A stretch of DNA of 8,704 bases from an uncultured Eubacteriales bacterium (GCA_905210385.1 CAJLWS010000052.1:1-8704), one strand, 5' to 3'; numbered from the stretch's first letter, positions 1 to 6,590 are shown. Notes: generated by a model not told the origin, from the sequence alone. Numbers and translations: made by a program.

Positions 1-736
1 TGGCGGCGGTGCCGTCAGAGGACTCGATGGCCAGGGCATCGGCGATGCTCATGCCGGCGCCCATGGCGTAGTTGCCGTTGATGACGGCCATATCCACGTC
101 GGCCAGGCGGGTGGGGATCTGAGCGGCCTCCAGCTCCACAAACTCCAGGTTCTTGGGATTGTCCACGATGTCCAGCACAGTGGCGTTGATGCCGGCGCCC
201 TCCGCCAGGGTGAGCAGCCCCTCCTGCTCCAGCAGCAGCAGGGCGCGGGCCTCGTTGGTGGTGTCGTTGGGCACGGCGATCTGGGCCCCGTCGGGCAGAG
301 CGTCAATGGAGTCGGTCTTGCCGGCGTACAGGCCCAGCGGCTCATAGTGGATCTCGCCCACGCTCACCAGATGGGTGCCGTTGTCGGCGTTGTAGCCGTT
401 CATGTAGGTGATGTGCTGGAAGTAGTTGGCGTCCAGAGAGCCGTCCTCCACGCCGTCGTTGGGGGTGTTGTAGTCGTTGATGGTCTCAATCTCCAGGGTG
501 ATGCCCTGCTCGGCCAGCACGTCCACCACCTGCTCCAGGATCTGCACGTGGGGGGCGGGGGTGGCGCCCACACGGATGGTGACGTTCTCCGCGGGGGCGG
601 AAGCCTGGGTGCCGGCATCGCTGTTGGCGGGGGCCTGGGAGTTGCCGCCGGAGGGCTGGTTGTCGGCGCCGCAGCCGGCCAGCAGGGACAGGCTGACCGC
701 GCAGGCCAGCGCCAGGGCAAAGATCTTCTTTTTCAT
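1..736 (-). CDS. metQ: MetQ/NlpA-family methionine-binding lipoprotein, 3' end beyond window
   Basis: Extracytoplasmic substrate-binding lipoprotein of the MetNIQ importer; it captures methionine and delivers it to MetI. I translated 245 residues from the ATG at 736. Residues 1-22 are a lipoprotein signal peptide: MKKK, a hydrophobic stretch, then the lipobox LAGC with Cys22 as the lipidation site. Residues 23-50 are a Ser/Ala/Pro/Gly-rich linker. The NlpA-type domain starts near residue 51 (NVTIRVGATPAPHVQILE) and includes the family-typical PNDTTNEARALLLLEQEGLL at 156-174. Family members are usually about 270 residues, so only some 25-30 residues are probably missing beyond position 1. The RBS AAGGAG (746-751) lies 9 nt before the ATG. 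The gene sits apart from metNI behind its own promoter and a methionine-specifier T-box, which fixes the substrate as methionine better than the protein family alone would. Exact ligand preference (L- or D-methionine, sulfoxide) cannot be seen. Confidence 0.95.
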   Translation of the reverse strand, partial: MKKKIFALALACAVSLSLLAGCGADNQPSGGNSQAPANSDAGTQASAPAENVTIRVGATPAPHVQILEQVVDVLAEQGITLEIETINDYNTPNDGVEDGSLDANYFQHITYMNGYNADNGTHLVSVGEIHYEPLGLYAGKTDSIDALPDGAQIAVPNDTTNEARALLLLEQEGLLTLAEGAGINATVLDIVDNPKNLEFVELEAAQIPTRLADVDMAVINGNYAMGAGMSIADALAIESSDGTAA

Positions 737-781
737 AGCTCTATTCTCCTTCATCAGAAAATTGGGATGACATCCTGTATT

Positions 782-807
782 GTGAACCACGCAGGCGTGG
801 GATTCAC
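782..807 (-). other. Hairpin in the metQ 5' UTR, between T-box terminator and RBS
   Basis: The transcript can fold GTGAA/TTCAC followed, after a 2-nt bulge, by CCACG/CGTGG, closing a 4-nt loop: ten base pairs in all. No U-tract follows, so it is not an intrinsic terminator. It lies about 30 nt upstream of the metQ RBS and leaves that site free. It may be a stabilising element or an RNase or pausing site; no function can be assigned. Confidence 0.55.
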
Positions 808-831
808 CAACCATATGGGACAAGGGCTTCC

Positions 832-867
832 AAAAAACAAAAACGCCCTTGACCGATGTCAAGGACG
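832..867 (-). terminator. T-box-controlled intrinsic terminator of the metQ leader
   Basis: On the transcribed strand CGTCCTTGAC (867-858) pairs with GTCAAGGGCG (853-844) around an ATCG loop: ten pairs with one G-U. A U-rich tract of five T, one G and six T (843-832) follows at once. The 5' arm contains CCTTG (864-860), which can instead pair with CAAGG (895-891) of the T-box sequence. Terminator and antiterminator are therefore mutually exclusive, as expected for a transcriptional T-box switch. Confidence 0.93.
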
Positions 868-1133
868 AGAGCCTTCGCTTCGTGGTACCACCTTGCTTCA
901 CCCGTGCCTCACGGCAGGGGCCTTGGGGAGTGCGGGATCAGGGATCCGATACTCCTGCGCTGTGACGGGCGCCCCCGTCGCGGCCTCAAGGGTTTCCCCG
1001 TCGCCCGCGCAGCTCCGAGACCATGTTCGGCGGAACCTTCGGTGCCCGTTTTCAGCTGCCCGGGCTCTCTGTGACCTATCTTTCCGCGTACTCTTCTCTT
1101 CATTGCCTTTGGTAGAGCATATTCAGTTGGGTT
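832..1133 (-). promoter_or_regulatory. T-box riboswitch, methionine (AUG) specifier, controlling metQ
   Basis: Leader RNA that binds a specific tRNA and reads whether it is aminoacylated; uncharged tRNA stabilises the antiterminator and allows transcription of metQ. In transcript order: the Stem I 5' side with GAAGAGAAGAGTA (about 1103-1091); the upper stem GCGGAA pairing with TTCCGC; the distal part with AGAGAGCCCG; then the specifier context GAACATGGTC, with the AUG codon at 1024-1022. Stem II/III-like hairpins follow, including GACGGG/CCCGTC and GGAGT/ACTCC enclosing GGATC/GATCC. The conserved T-box sequence AAGGTGGTACCACG is at 894-881, and its bulge TGGT (890-887) complements an ACCA 3' end, matching a tRNA with discriminator A. 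The terminator follows. The frame GAAC-NNN is the usual specifier position and the downstream gene is a methionine-binding protein, so both lines agree on tRNA-Met. Stem boundaries are by eye. Confidence 0.95.
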
Positions 1134-1139
1134 GCATTT

Positions 1140-1168
1140 AGTTTAACCGATCAAAGCGCCGGTGTCAA
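1140..1168 (-). promoter_or_regulatory. sigma-A-type promoter for the metQ transcript
   Basis: The -35 is TTGACA (1168-1163, consensus) and the -10 is TAAACT (1145-1140, four of six consensus positions), with a 17-nt spacer. The predicted start near 1133 lies just upstream of T-box Stem I, so promoter and riboswitch fit together. The promoter sits 21 bp past the metI terminator, so metQ is its own transcription unit. Confidence 0.85.
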
Positions 1169-1189
1169 TACAGCACCCTGCACAGAGAA

Positions 1190-1222
1190 GGGGCAGACAA
1201 AGACGCCCGCTTTGTCTGCCCC
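1190..1222 (-). terminator. Terminator after metI
   Basis: A perfect 13-bp inverted repeat (GGGGCAGACAAAG pairing with CTTTGTCTGCCCC) with a 7-nt loop begins 8 nt after the metI stop. The following TTCTCT is only moderately U-rich, so termination may be incomplete, but stem strength and position between metI and the metQ promoter support the call. The arm motif GGCAGACAA also occurs in the last codons of metI (1255-1247). Confidence 0.8.
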
Positions 1223-1230
1223 GTGCATTT

Positions 1231-1992
1231 TCAGCCGATCCCGGCCTTGTCTGCCTTATGTCTTTTCGCCTTAGGCGTGGCCTTGGTAATCCGGTGATCC
1301 AGCCGGTTGGCCACCCGGGTGCCGATGGACTGGATGATCTGCACCAGGACAATCAGCAGGATCACCGTGACATAGAGGATCAGATCCATCCGCCGCTGAT
1401 AGCCATTGTTGATGGCCAGGGTGCCCAGCCCGCCGCCGCCGATGGTGGCGGACATGGCGCCATAGCTGAGGATGGTGATGGTGGCGGTGGTGAGGCCGGT
1501 GATCAGAGAGGGCAGGGCCTCGGGAAGCATCACCTTGCGCACGATCTGGAAGGGGGTGCAGCCCATGGCCTTGGCCGCCTCGATGACGCCGGCGTCAGAC
1601 TCCCGCAGGGAGCCCTCCACCAGCCGGGCCACAAAGGGGGCGGAGGCCACCACCAGGGGGATGATGGCCGCGTCTGTCCCGATGCTGGTGTGGAGAATCA
1701 GCCGGGACAGGGGAATCACCAGGATCATCAGGATCAGGAAGGGGATGGAACGCAGGATGTTGATGACGAAATTCAGCACGCGCATCAGCCCCCGGGGCAG
1801 GGGGCGAATCCCATCCGGCTCCCCGGTCACCAGAATGATGCCCAGGGGTAGGCCAATCACATAGGCAAAGACGGTGGCCAGCACGGTGGAGTAGACCGTC
1901 TCCCAAATGTTCTCCAGCAGGGCCGCCTGAAGATAGGCCAGCTGCTGGCTCACCGGCGTGTTGCCGAAAAAGGTCCCGAACAATTCATCCAT
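1231..1992 (-). CDS. metI: Methionine ABC transporter permease MetI
   Basis: Membrane permease of the MetNIQ methionine importer, 253 residues; a homodimer is expected in the complex. Hydrophobic segments cover roughly residues 32-57, 74-100, 106-127, 163-192 and 204-223, fitting the five-helix MetI fold. The cytoplasmic EAA loop that docks on MetN is clear at 138-161 (EAAKAMGCTPFQIVRKVMLP). RSIPF at 81-85 and TSIG at 102-105 are family-typical. It is about 35 residues longer than the 217-residue E. coli protein, through an N-terminal lead-in and a basic C-terminal tail (TKATPKAKRHKADK). The ATG at 1992 overlaps the metN stop by 8 bp, and GGAGGAGGTG within metN supplies the RBS, so the two are probably translationally coupled. 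A strong hairpin follows the gene. Confidence 0.95.
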   Translation of the reverse strand: MDELFGTFFGNTPVSQQLAYLQAALLENIWETVYSTVLATVFAYVIGLPLGIILVTGEPDGIRPLPRGLMRVLNFVINILRSIPFLILMILVIPLSRLILHTSIGTDAAIIPLVVASAPFVARLVEGSLRESDAGVIEAAKAMGCTPFQIVRKVMLPEALPSLITGLTTATITILSYGAMSATIGGGGLGTLAINNGYQRRMDLILYVTVILLIVLVQIIQSIGTRVANRLDHRITKATPKAKRHKADKAGIG

Positions 1993-2989
1993 GGTAGTCC
2001 CGCACCTCCTCCACCGTGATGTTGGGCTGGCTCTTGATGTAGTGCATCGCCTTGGCGATCTGCTCCGGGTCGTCGGGCAGGCCCAGCAGCATGGTGCCGA
2101 AGGCCTGGCCGTTGACGTTCCGGGTGTCCGCCCCCAGGATGTTGGCCTTCACCCCGCAGTCGATGGCCAGGGAGGCGATGAGGGGGTCGTAGGACGTGCC
2201 GCCGTTGAAAGCGATGCGGATGACGTTGGCCGCGGGCAGCTGGTCGAGGATCACCCCGTCGGGGTAGACCAGCCGGCGGCCCGCCTCTGTCTGGGGGTTG
2301 GAAAAGACCTGCTCCACCGTCCCCGTCTCCTGGAGCACCCCGTGGTCCAGGATGGCCACGTGGGAGCAGATCTCCTCCACCACCGCCATCTCGTGGGTGA
2401 TGACCACCACGGTAATGCCCAGCCGCCGATTGATGTCCTTGATCAGGCGCAGGATATCCCGGGTGGTCTTGGGGTCCAGGGCGGAGGTGGCCTCGTCGCA
2501 CAGCAGGATCTTGGGGTTGGAGGCCAGGGCCCGGGCGATGGCGATACGCTGCTTCTGCCCGCCGGACAGCTGGGCGGGGTAGGCGTCCGCCTTGTCGGGC
2601 AGGCCCACAATGTCCAGGTACTCCAGCGCCCGCTTGCGGGCCTCGTCCTTCTTTACCCCGGCGATCTCCATGGGGAAGCAGATGTTCTTCAGGCAGGTGC
2701 GCTGCATGAGCAGGTTGAATTGCTGGAAAATCATAGCAATGGACCGGCGCTGGAGGATGAGCTCCTTCTCCGGCAGGGCGCACAGGTCCTTGCCGTCGAT
2801 GAGCACCTGGCCCTGGGTGGGCCGCTCCAGCAGGTTGATGCACCGCACTAAGGTGGACTTGCCCGCGCCGGACATGCCTACAATGCCGAACACATCCCCG
2901 TCCTGGATGGTCAGGTTGATGTCGCTGAGCGCGCGCAGCTCCCCGTCTGCGGTGGGGAATACCTTGGAAACCTGTCTCAATTCAATCAT
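1985..2989 (-). CDS. metN: Methionine ABC transporter ATP-binding protein MetN
   Basis: Cytoplasmic ATPase that drives methionine import through MetI; 334 residues, normal for MetN. Visible motifs: Walker A GMSGAGKST (38-46), Q-loop IFQQF (88-91), ABC signature LSGGQKQR (141-148), Walker B ILLCDE (161-166) and switch His199 in THE. The extension from about 255 to 330 (NVIRIAFNGG to YIKSQPNITVEEV) matches the MetN C-terminal NIL/ACT-like domain, which in E. coli binds methionine and shuts transport down (transinhibition). That domain separates MetN from generic amino-acid ABC ATPases. The ATG at 2989 is preceded by AAGAGGTG (3002-2995) with a 5-nt gap. The frame stays open upstream to about 3196, but the extension reads across the promoter, has no homology I recognise and lacks an RBS at this spacing. 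metI follows with an 8-bp overlap. Confidence 0.96.
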   Translation of the reverse strand: MIELRQVSKVFPTADGELRALSDINLTIQDGDVFGIVGMSGAGKSTLVRCINLLERPTQGQVLIDGKDLCALPEKELILQRRSIAMIFQQFNLLMQRTCLKNICFPMEIAGVKKDEARKRALEYLDIVGLPDKADAYPAQLSGGQKQRIAIARALASNPKILLCDEATSALDPKTTRDILRLIKDINRRLGITVVVITHEMAVVEEICSHVAILDHGVLQETGTVEQVFSNPQTEAGRRLVYPDGVILDQLPAANVIRIAFNGGTSYDPLIASLAIDCGVKANILGADTRNVNGQAFGTMLLGLPDDPEQIAKAMHYIKSQPNITVEEVRDYHG

Positions 2990-3029
2990 AGGCGCACCTC
3001 TTTCACCGGATCGTTCCGACAGTGGGTCA

Positions 3030-3058
3030 ATTTTATGCCAAATCCATGGCAGTGTCAA
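3030..3058 (-). promoter_or_regulatory. sigma-A-type promoter for metNI
   Basis: The -35 is TTGACA (3058-3053, consensus) and the -10 is TAAAAT (3035-3030, five of six positions), with a 17-nt spacer. A start near 3023 gives a leader of only about 33 nt before metN. That is too short for a T-box or S-box, so no methionine-sensing RNA is visible here, unlike at metQ. A protein operator cannot be excluded. Confidence 0.8.
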
Positions 3059-3082
3059 GCCCCGGGGGCTGCCCATGGGGAA

Positions 3083-3112
3083 AGCCCGCCGGGGTTTTCC
3101 CCGCGGCGGGCT
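3083..3112 (-). terminator. Terminator at the end of the pst-pho operon
   Basis: On the transcribed strand AGCCCGCC, a 2-nt bulge and GGGG pair across an AAAA loop with CCCC and GGCGGGCT: twelve pairs, very GC-rich. Only TTT then CCCC follows, so it is a weak-tailed terminator. It lies 34 nt past the phoR stop and 24 bp before the metN -35 box, which separates the phosphate and methionine units. Confidence 0.7.
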
Positions 3113-3146
3113 GCTCTGTCCTGTGTTTGGACGCCCCAGGGCCTCC

Positions 3147-4406
3147 TCAGGCCAGGGGCAGGCGCACCGTGATGGTGGTGCCGGACCCCACCACACTGAC
3201 CAAGGTGATTTTGCCGCCGTACAGGGCTACGATATGCTTGACGATGGCCAGGCCCAGGCCCGTTCCGCCCGCGGCCCGGCTGCGCCCCTTATCCACCCGG
3301 TAGAACCGCTCAAATACCCGGCTCTGGCTCTCCTGTGGAATGCCGATACCGGTGTCGGCCACGGTGAAGACTGCGTCTTTTCCCTCCCGGGCAAGAGTAA
3401 CGGACACCCGGCCGCCGGGCTTGTTGTACTTGACGGCATTCTCCATCAGGTTCAACGCCACCTCCTTGAAACGGTCAGCACTGATGGCCCCATTCACTTC
3501 TGAACCTGACACCGAAAGCGCCACACCGGCCTGCTGGGCAACAGGCTCCAGGAATTTCTCAGTCTCCCGTGCCACCTCGGTCAGGTTGCACTGCTCTCCA
3601 GGCAGGGCCCCTGCAACTGTCTCAAGCTCTGTCACCTGGAGAATGTCGTCCACCAGCTTGGTCAGTCGGTCCACCTCTACCGAGATCATAGCCAAAAATC
3701 GCTTCTGATCCTCCGGGTCTTTCACCAGCCCCGAGGCCATCATATCCGTGAATCCCTTGATCGAAGTCAAGGGTGTCTTCAGTTCATGGGTCACATTAGC
3801 AGTGAACTCACTGCGGGCAGACTGGAGGGTTTCATCCACCTGACGTACAGCTACCTCCGCCTCCTCCACCGGTTTGGCAGTGTCCACCGCCAGCTTCCGG
3901 GCCAAAACCAGGGCCAGGACCAGCGCGAGAACCCCAGCGATGACAAAGGCAACCACCCCCTGGAGCACCAGGGCGTTGACGGAGGAGACGGCCTCCGCCG
4001 CCCGGCCCACGATGCCATCCGCGAACCGGTAGGCCACATAGACCGTGGTGATCCCCGTGGTAGCCGACCGGCGCACGTCACTGCCCCAGCCCTCGGCCTG
4101 AGCCTGTTCCACCTCGGGCCGGCTGGAGTGGTCCTCCTCCGTGTCTGCGTCGGTGTCCCCGAGCACCGTTCCATCCGGAGCGATGAAGGTCAGGCGAAGC
4201 TCTGGTACCGACTGGTCAAACTGGGCCAGCAGGCTGTCTACATCTGTCCCGCCCTCTTCTGCGTCCATCAGGGAGAGCATCTGGGTTAGCGACTGCCTAG
4301 TGGCGGCCAGCTCTCGGTCCCGGAAGACCCAGATCCCCACCACTGTGGACACCACCACTGCGGCGGCGGCGATGAGAAAGATGTAAAGGGTCAGTTTGCG
4401 CTTCAA
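3147..4406 (-). CDS. phoR: PhoR-type sensor histidine kinase
   Basis: Membrane sensor kinase, 419 residues, paired with the regulator just upstream and presumed to sense phosphate status through the Pst/PhoU system. Layout: TM1 about 6-28; extracytoplasmic domain about 29-144; TM2 about 145-169; a linker of roughly 28 residues; HisKA dimerisation domain with phospho-acceptor His207 in NVTHELKTPL; and the catalytic ATPase domain with N box NLMENAVKYN (319-328), G1 DTGIGIP (351-357), F box FERFYR (365-370) and G2 GGTGLGLAIVK (380-390). All catalytic motifs are intact. The linker is too short for a PAS domain and holds at most a degenerate HAMP. The start is TTG at 4406: the frame has a stop (the regulator's TGA) five codons upstream, no ATG occurs before TM1, and AGGTGAG lies 6 nt ahead. 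The name rests on operon position; the kinase family alone would not settle it. Confidence 0.9.
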   Translation of the reverse strand: MKRKLTLYIFLIAAAAVVVSTVVGIWVFRDRELAATRQSLTQMLSLMDAEEGGTDVDSLLAQFDQSVPELRLTFIAPDGTVLGDTDADTEEDHSSRPEVEQAQAEGWGSDVRRSATTGITTVYVAYRFADGIVGRAAEAVSSVNALVLQGVVAFVIAGVLALVLALVLARKLAVDTAKPVEEAEVAVRQVDETLQSARSEFTANVTHELKTPLTSIKGFTDMMASGLVKDPEDQKRFLAMISVEVDRLTKLVDDILQVTELETVAGALPGEQCNLTEVARETEKFLEPVAQQAGVALSVSGSEVNGAISADRFKEVALNLMENAVKYNKPGGRVSVTLAREGKDAVFTVADTGIGIPQESQSRVFERFYRVDKGRSRAAGGTGLGLAIVKHIVALYGGKITLVSVVGSGTTITVRLPLA

Positions 4407-4420
4407 CTCGGTCTCACCTC
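4404..4420 (-). promoter_or_regulatory. RBS and TTG start of phoR, overlapping the regulator stop
   Basis: GAGGTGAG (4420-4413) overlaps the TGA stop of the response regulator (4421-4419) and lies 6 nt before TTG (4406-4404). This is the only plausible initiation site in the frame after that stop, and it decides the start. The arrangement suggests translational coupling with a less efficient start codon, which would keep kinase level below regulator level. Confidence 0.75.
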
Positions 4421-5075
4421 ATGCCATTTTATAGCCGACGGAACGCACGGTGGTAATATAGCCCTCCCCCAGCTTCTGCCGGAGGGACTTGATGTGCATA
4501 TCCACCGTCCGGGTCTCGCCCACGAAATTGTAGTCCCACACGGCCGCCAGGATTTCGTCCCGGGTCAGTACGGTGCCCCGGCGACTGACCAGCAGGCGCA
4601 ATAGCTCGAACTCCTTATAGGTCAGGGAAATTTCCTCATCCCCCCGGCGCACCGTGCGGCCAGCGGGATCGATGACCAGGTCCTCATACACCAGCTGGGG
4701 ATCTCGCTCCCCCATTCGCCGCAGCACGGCGTTGATGCGGGCCTGAAGCTCCATCACGCCGAAGGGCTTGGTGATATAGTCATCCGCCCCGGCGTCCAGG
4801 GCGGTCACTTTGTCCATCTCTGTCTGCCGGGCGGTGAGCATGATGATAGGCAACTTTGCGGTCGTCGGATCCTGACGGAGCCTACGCACGATCTCCAGCC
4901 CGTCCATGCCGGGCAGCATCACGTCCAGCAGGGCGATATCGCCCCTAACCTCGTGGGCGAACAGCTCCTCGCCGCTCTCGTAGGCGCGGACCTGGTGGCC
5001 CATGGACTTGAAATAGTATTCCAGCATGGTGCGGATGGAGGCGTCGTCCTCCACAATGATAATCTTCAACGGCAT
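4419..5075 (-). CDS. phoB: OmpR/PhoB-family response regulator
   Basis: DNA-binding response regulator of 218 residues, phosphorylated by the neighbouring kinase and expected to activate phosphate-starvation genes including this operon. Receiver domain about 4-117: acidic pair Asp10/Asp11, phospho-acceptor Asp51 in LLDVMLPG, Thr81 in MLTAR and Lys103 in ITKPF. The winged-helix DNA-binding domain covers about 128-218, with SLTYKEFELLRLL, the recognition helix region RTVDMHIKSLRQKLG and the wing ending TTVRSVGYKMA. All key residues are present. The ATG at 5075 follows AAGGAGG (5090-5084) at 8 nt. A 66-nt spacer separates it from phoU; it can form weak GC-rich stems (for example CTCTGC with GCAGAG, 5138-5113) but has no promoter that I recognise. 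The gene would be called phoB or phoP depending on tradition; the Pho role is inferred from the pst-phoU context. Confidence 0.92.
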   Translation of the reverse strand: MPLKIIIVEDDASIRTMLEYYFKSMGHQVRAYESGEELFAHEVRGDIALLDVMLPGMDGLEIVRRLRQDPTTAKLPIIMLTARQTEMDKVTALDAGADDYITKPFGVMELQARINAVLRRMGERDPQLVYEDLVIDPAGRTVRRGDEEISLTYKEFELLRLLVSRRGTVLTRDEILAAVWDYNFVGETRTVDMHIKSLRQKLGEGYITTVRSVGYKMA

Positions 5076-5141
5076 GGGCCGTTCCTCCTTCCGGGGCTTT
5101 CGCGGTCCCGCGCTCTGCTTCTCCCCATGCGGGCAGAGGGG

Positions 5142-5786
5142 TCACTGGAGCTGGCCGGTCACGCAGAAGATGGCCCAGTTGGCGATGTTCACCGCGTGGT
5201 CGGCAATGCGCTCCAGGTACTTGGCAATGATGATCAGGTCCACCGCCCGGCCAGTGTGGTCCTCCTGGTGGGTGATCCGCTCGGTCAGGTCGTGCTTGAT
5301 CTTCACAAACAGCTCATCCACCACATCGTCCAGGTTGACCACCGCCTGGGCGGTGGTCTCGTCCCGGTCGGCATAGGCGGCGATGGCCTGGCGAACCATC
5401 AGCCCCGCCTGGCGGCTCATGATGGCCAGATCCTCGGGCACCTCCGGCTTCTTGCCGTCGGCGGCCATGAGGATGGATATCTCGGCGATGTTGGCGGCCT
5501 GGTCCCCGATGCGCTGCAGGTCGGTGACCATCTTCAGGGCGGCGGAGATGGTGCGCAGGTCCCGGGCCACCGGCTGCTGCCGCATGAGCAGGGACATGCA
5601 GCGGTTCTCAATATCCCGCTCCATCTGGTCCATGGATTCCGTCAGCTCCACAGCGGATTTGGCGCTCTCCTCACCCCCCTGAGACAGGGAGGAGGTCACC
5701 AGGTCAATGGCATCCTGGGCGGTGCCGGCCATGGCGGTCAGCTCACGGCTCAGCTCCAGCAGTTCCGCGTCAAAGGTTTTTCTCAT
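5142..5786 (-). CDS. phoU: Phosphate signalling protein PhoU
   Basis: Peripheral cytoplasmic regulator that represses Pho signalling and Pst transport when phosphate is plentiful; 214 residues, close to the usual size. It is helical throughout with the two PhoU repeats. The metal-binding signatures are visible in each half: DLQRIGDQAANIAE (89-102) and YLERIADHAVNIANW (190-204), with the characteristic acidic residues Asp89, Asp95, Glu192 and Asp196. The N-terminus (FDAELLELSRELTAMA) is typical. The ATG at 5786 follows AAGGAGAG at 7 nt, and 27 nt separate it from pstB. Its place between pstB and the two-component genes is the classic position for coupling transporter state to the kinase. In E. 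coli PhoU is reported to contact the PAS domain of PhoR, a domain this window's kinase seems to lack. Confidence 0.95.
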   Translation of the reverse strand: MRKTFDAELLELSRELTAMAGTAQDAIDLVTSSLSQGGEESAKSAVELTESMDQMERDIENRCMSLLMRQQPVARDLRTISAALKMVTDLQRIGDQAANIAEISILMAADGKKPEVPEDLAIMSRQAGLMVRQAIAAYADRDETTAQAVVNLDDVVDELFVKIKHDLTERITHQEDHTGRAVDLIIIAKYLERIADHAVNIANWAIFCVTGQLQ

Positions 5787-5813
5787 CGTTCAACTCTCCT
5801 TCTCATTGGCCGA

Positions 5814-6575
5814 TTAGCCGAACCGGCCGGTGATATATTCCTCCGTCCGCTTGTCCCGGGGCACGGAGAAAATCTGGTCCGTGTCGCCGTATTCAATCAG
5901 CTCACCCAGCAGGAAGAAAGCGCACTTGTCGGAAATACGGGTGGCCTGCTGCATATTGTGTGTCACGATGACGATGGTATAGGTCTTTTTCAGGTCTTCA
6001 ATCAGCTCTTCAATCTTGGATGTGGAGATGGGGTCCAGGGCGGAAGTGGCCTCGTCCATGAGCAGGATGTCGGGCTCCACGGCCAGGGCCCGGGCAATGC
6101 ACAGTCTCTGCTGCTGGCCGCCGGACAGACCCAGGGCGGACTTCTTCAACCGGTCCTTCACCTCGTCCCAAATCGCTGCGCCCTGAAGGGAGCGCTCCAC
6201 GATCTCGTCCAGCTTGGCCTTGTTCTTGATGCCGTGGGTGCGGGGGCCGTAGGCGATGTTGTCGTAGATGGACATGGGGAAGGGATTGGGCTTCTGGAAC
6301 ACCATACCGATCTGCTTGCGCAGCCAGGTCACGTCCACCGAGGGGCCGTAGATATCTTGGCCCCGGTACTGCACCGAGCCGGTGATCTTCACGCCGGGGA
6401 TCAGGTCGTTCATCCGGTCCAGCGTCTTCAGAAACGTGGACTTGCCGCAGCCAGAGGGGCCGATCAGAGCGGTGACCCGTTTTTCGGGAATGTCAATGCT
6501 TACATCTTTCAAAGCCTGCGCGGCACCGTACCAGAGGTCCAGGTGCTGGGCAGAGAGGATCGTCGTTTCATCCAT
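5814..6575 (-). CDS. pstB: Phosphate ABC transporter ATP-binding protein PstB
   Basis: Cytoplasmic ATPase of the high-affinity phosphate importer PstSCAB; 253 residues, normal length. Motifs: Walker A GPSGCGKST (39-47), Q-loop VFQKPNPFP (92-100), which is diagnostic of PstB, signature LSGGQQQR (150-157), Walker B ILLMDEATSALDP (170-182) and switch His206 in THNMQQ. The stretch LDRMNDLIPGVKITG (52-66) and the end TEEYITGRFG are also PstB-typical. The ATG at 6575 lies 15 nt after the pstA stop, with AAGGAG overlapping the pstA end and an 11-nt gap, slightly long but without a better alternative. All catalytic residues are intact. Confidence 0.97.
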   Translation of the reverse strand: MDETTILSAQHLDLWYGAAQALKDVSIDIPEKRVTALIGPSGCGKSTFLKTLDRMNDLIPGVKITGSVQYRGQDIYGPSVDVTWLRKQIGMVFQKPNPFPMSIYDNIAYGPRTHGIKNKAKLDEIVERSLQGAAIWDEVKDRLKKSALGLSGGQQQRLCIARALAVEPDILLMDEATSALDPISTSKIEELIEDLKKTYTIVIVTHNMQQATRISDKCAFFLLGELIEYGDTDQIFSVPRDKRTEEYITGRFG

Positions 6576-6590
6576 GGTAAGGCTCTCTCC

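Noticed and set aside
737..1140. SAM (S-box) riboswitch as the methionine sensor
   Set aside because: The leader has the T-box 14-mer, a specifier codon in the right context and the matching terminator/antiterminator; I see no S-box core.
347..1141. Plus-strand open frame across the metQ start and its leader
   Set aside because: It reads antisense through the signal peptide, the T-box and the terminator, all of which are clearly functional on the minus strand.
1958..2851. Open frames on both strands overlapping metN
   Set aside because: The metN frame has every ABC ATPase motif in order; the others are out-of-frame or antisense readings of the same bases.
2990..3196. N-terminal extension of MetN by 69 residues
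   Set aside because: The extension reads through the metN promoter, the pho terminator and the end of phoR, while a good RBS precedes the ATG at 2989.
5076..5141. Terminator or promoter between phoU and the response regulator
   Set aside because: The stems are short, have no U-tract, and no -35/-10 pair is convincing; the spacer probably just carries the RBS.
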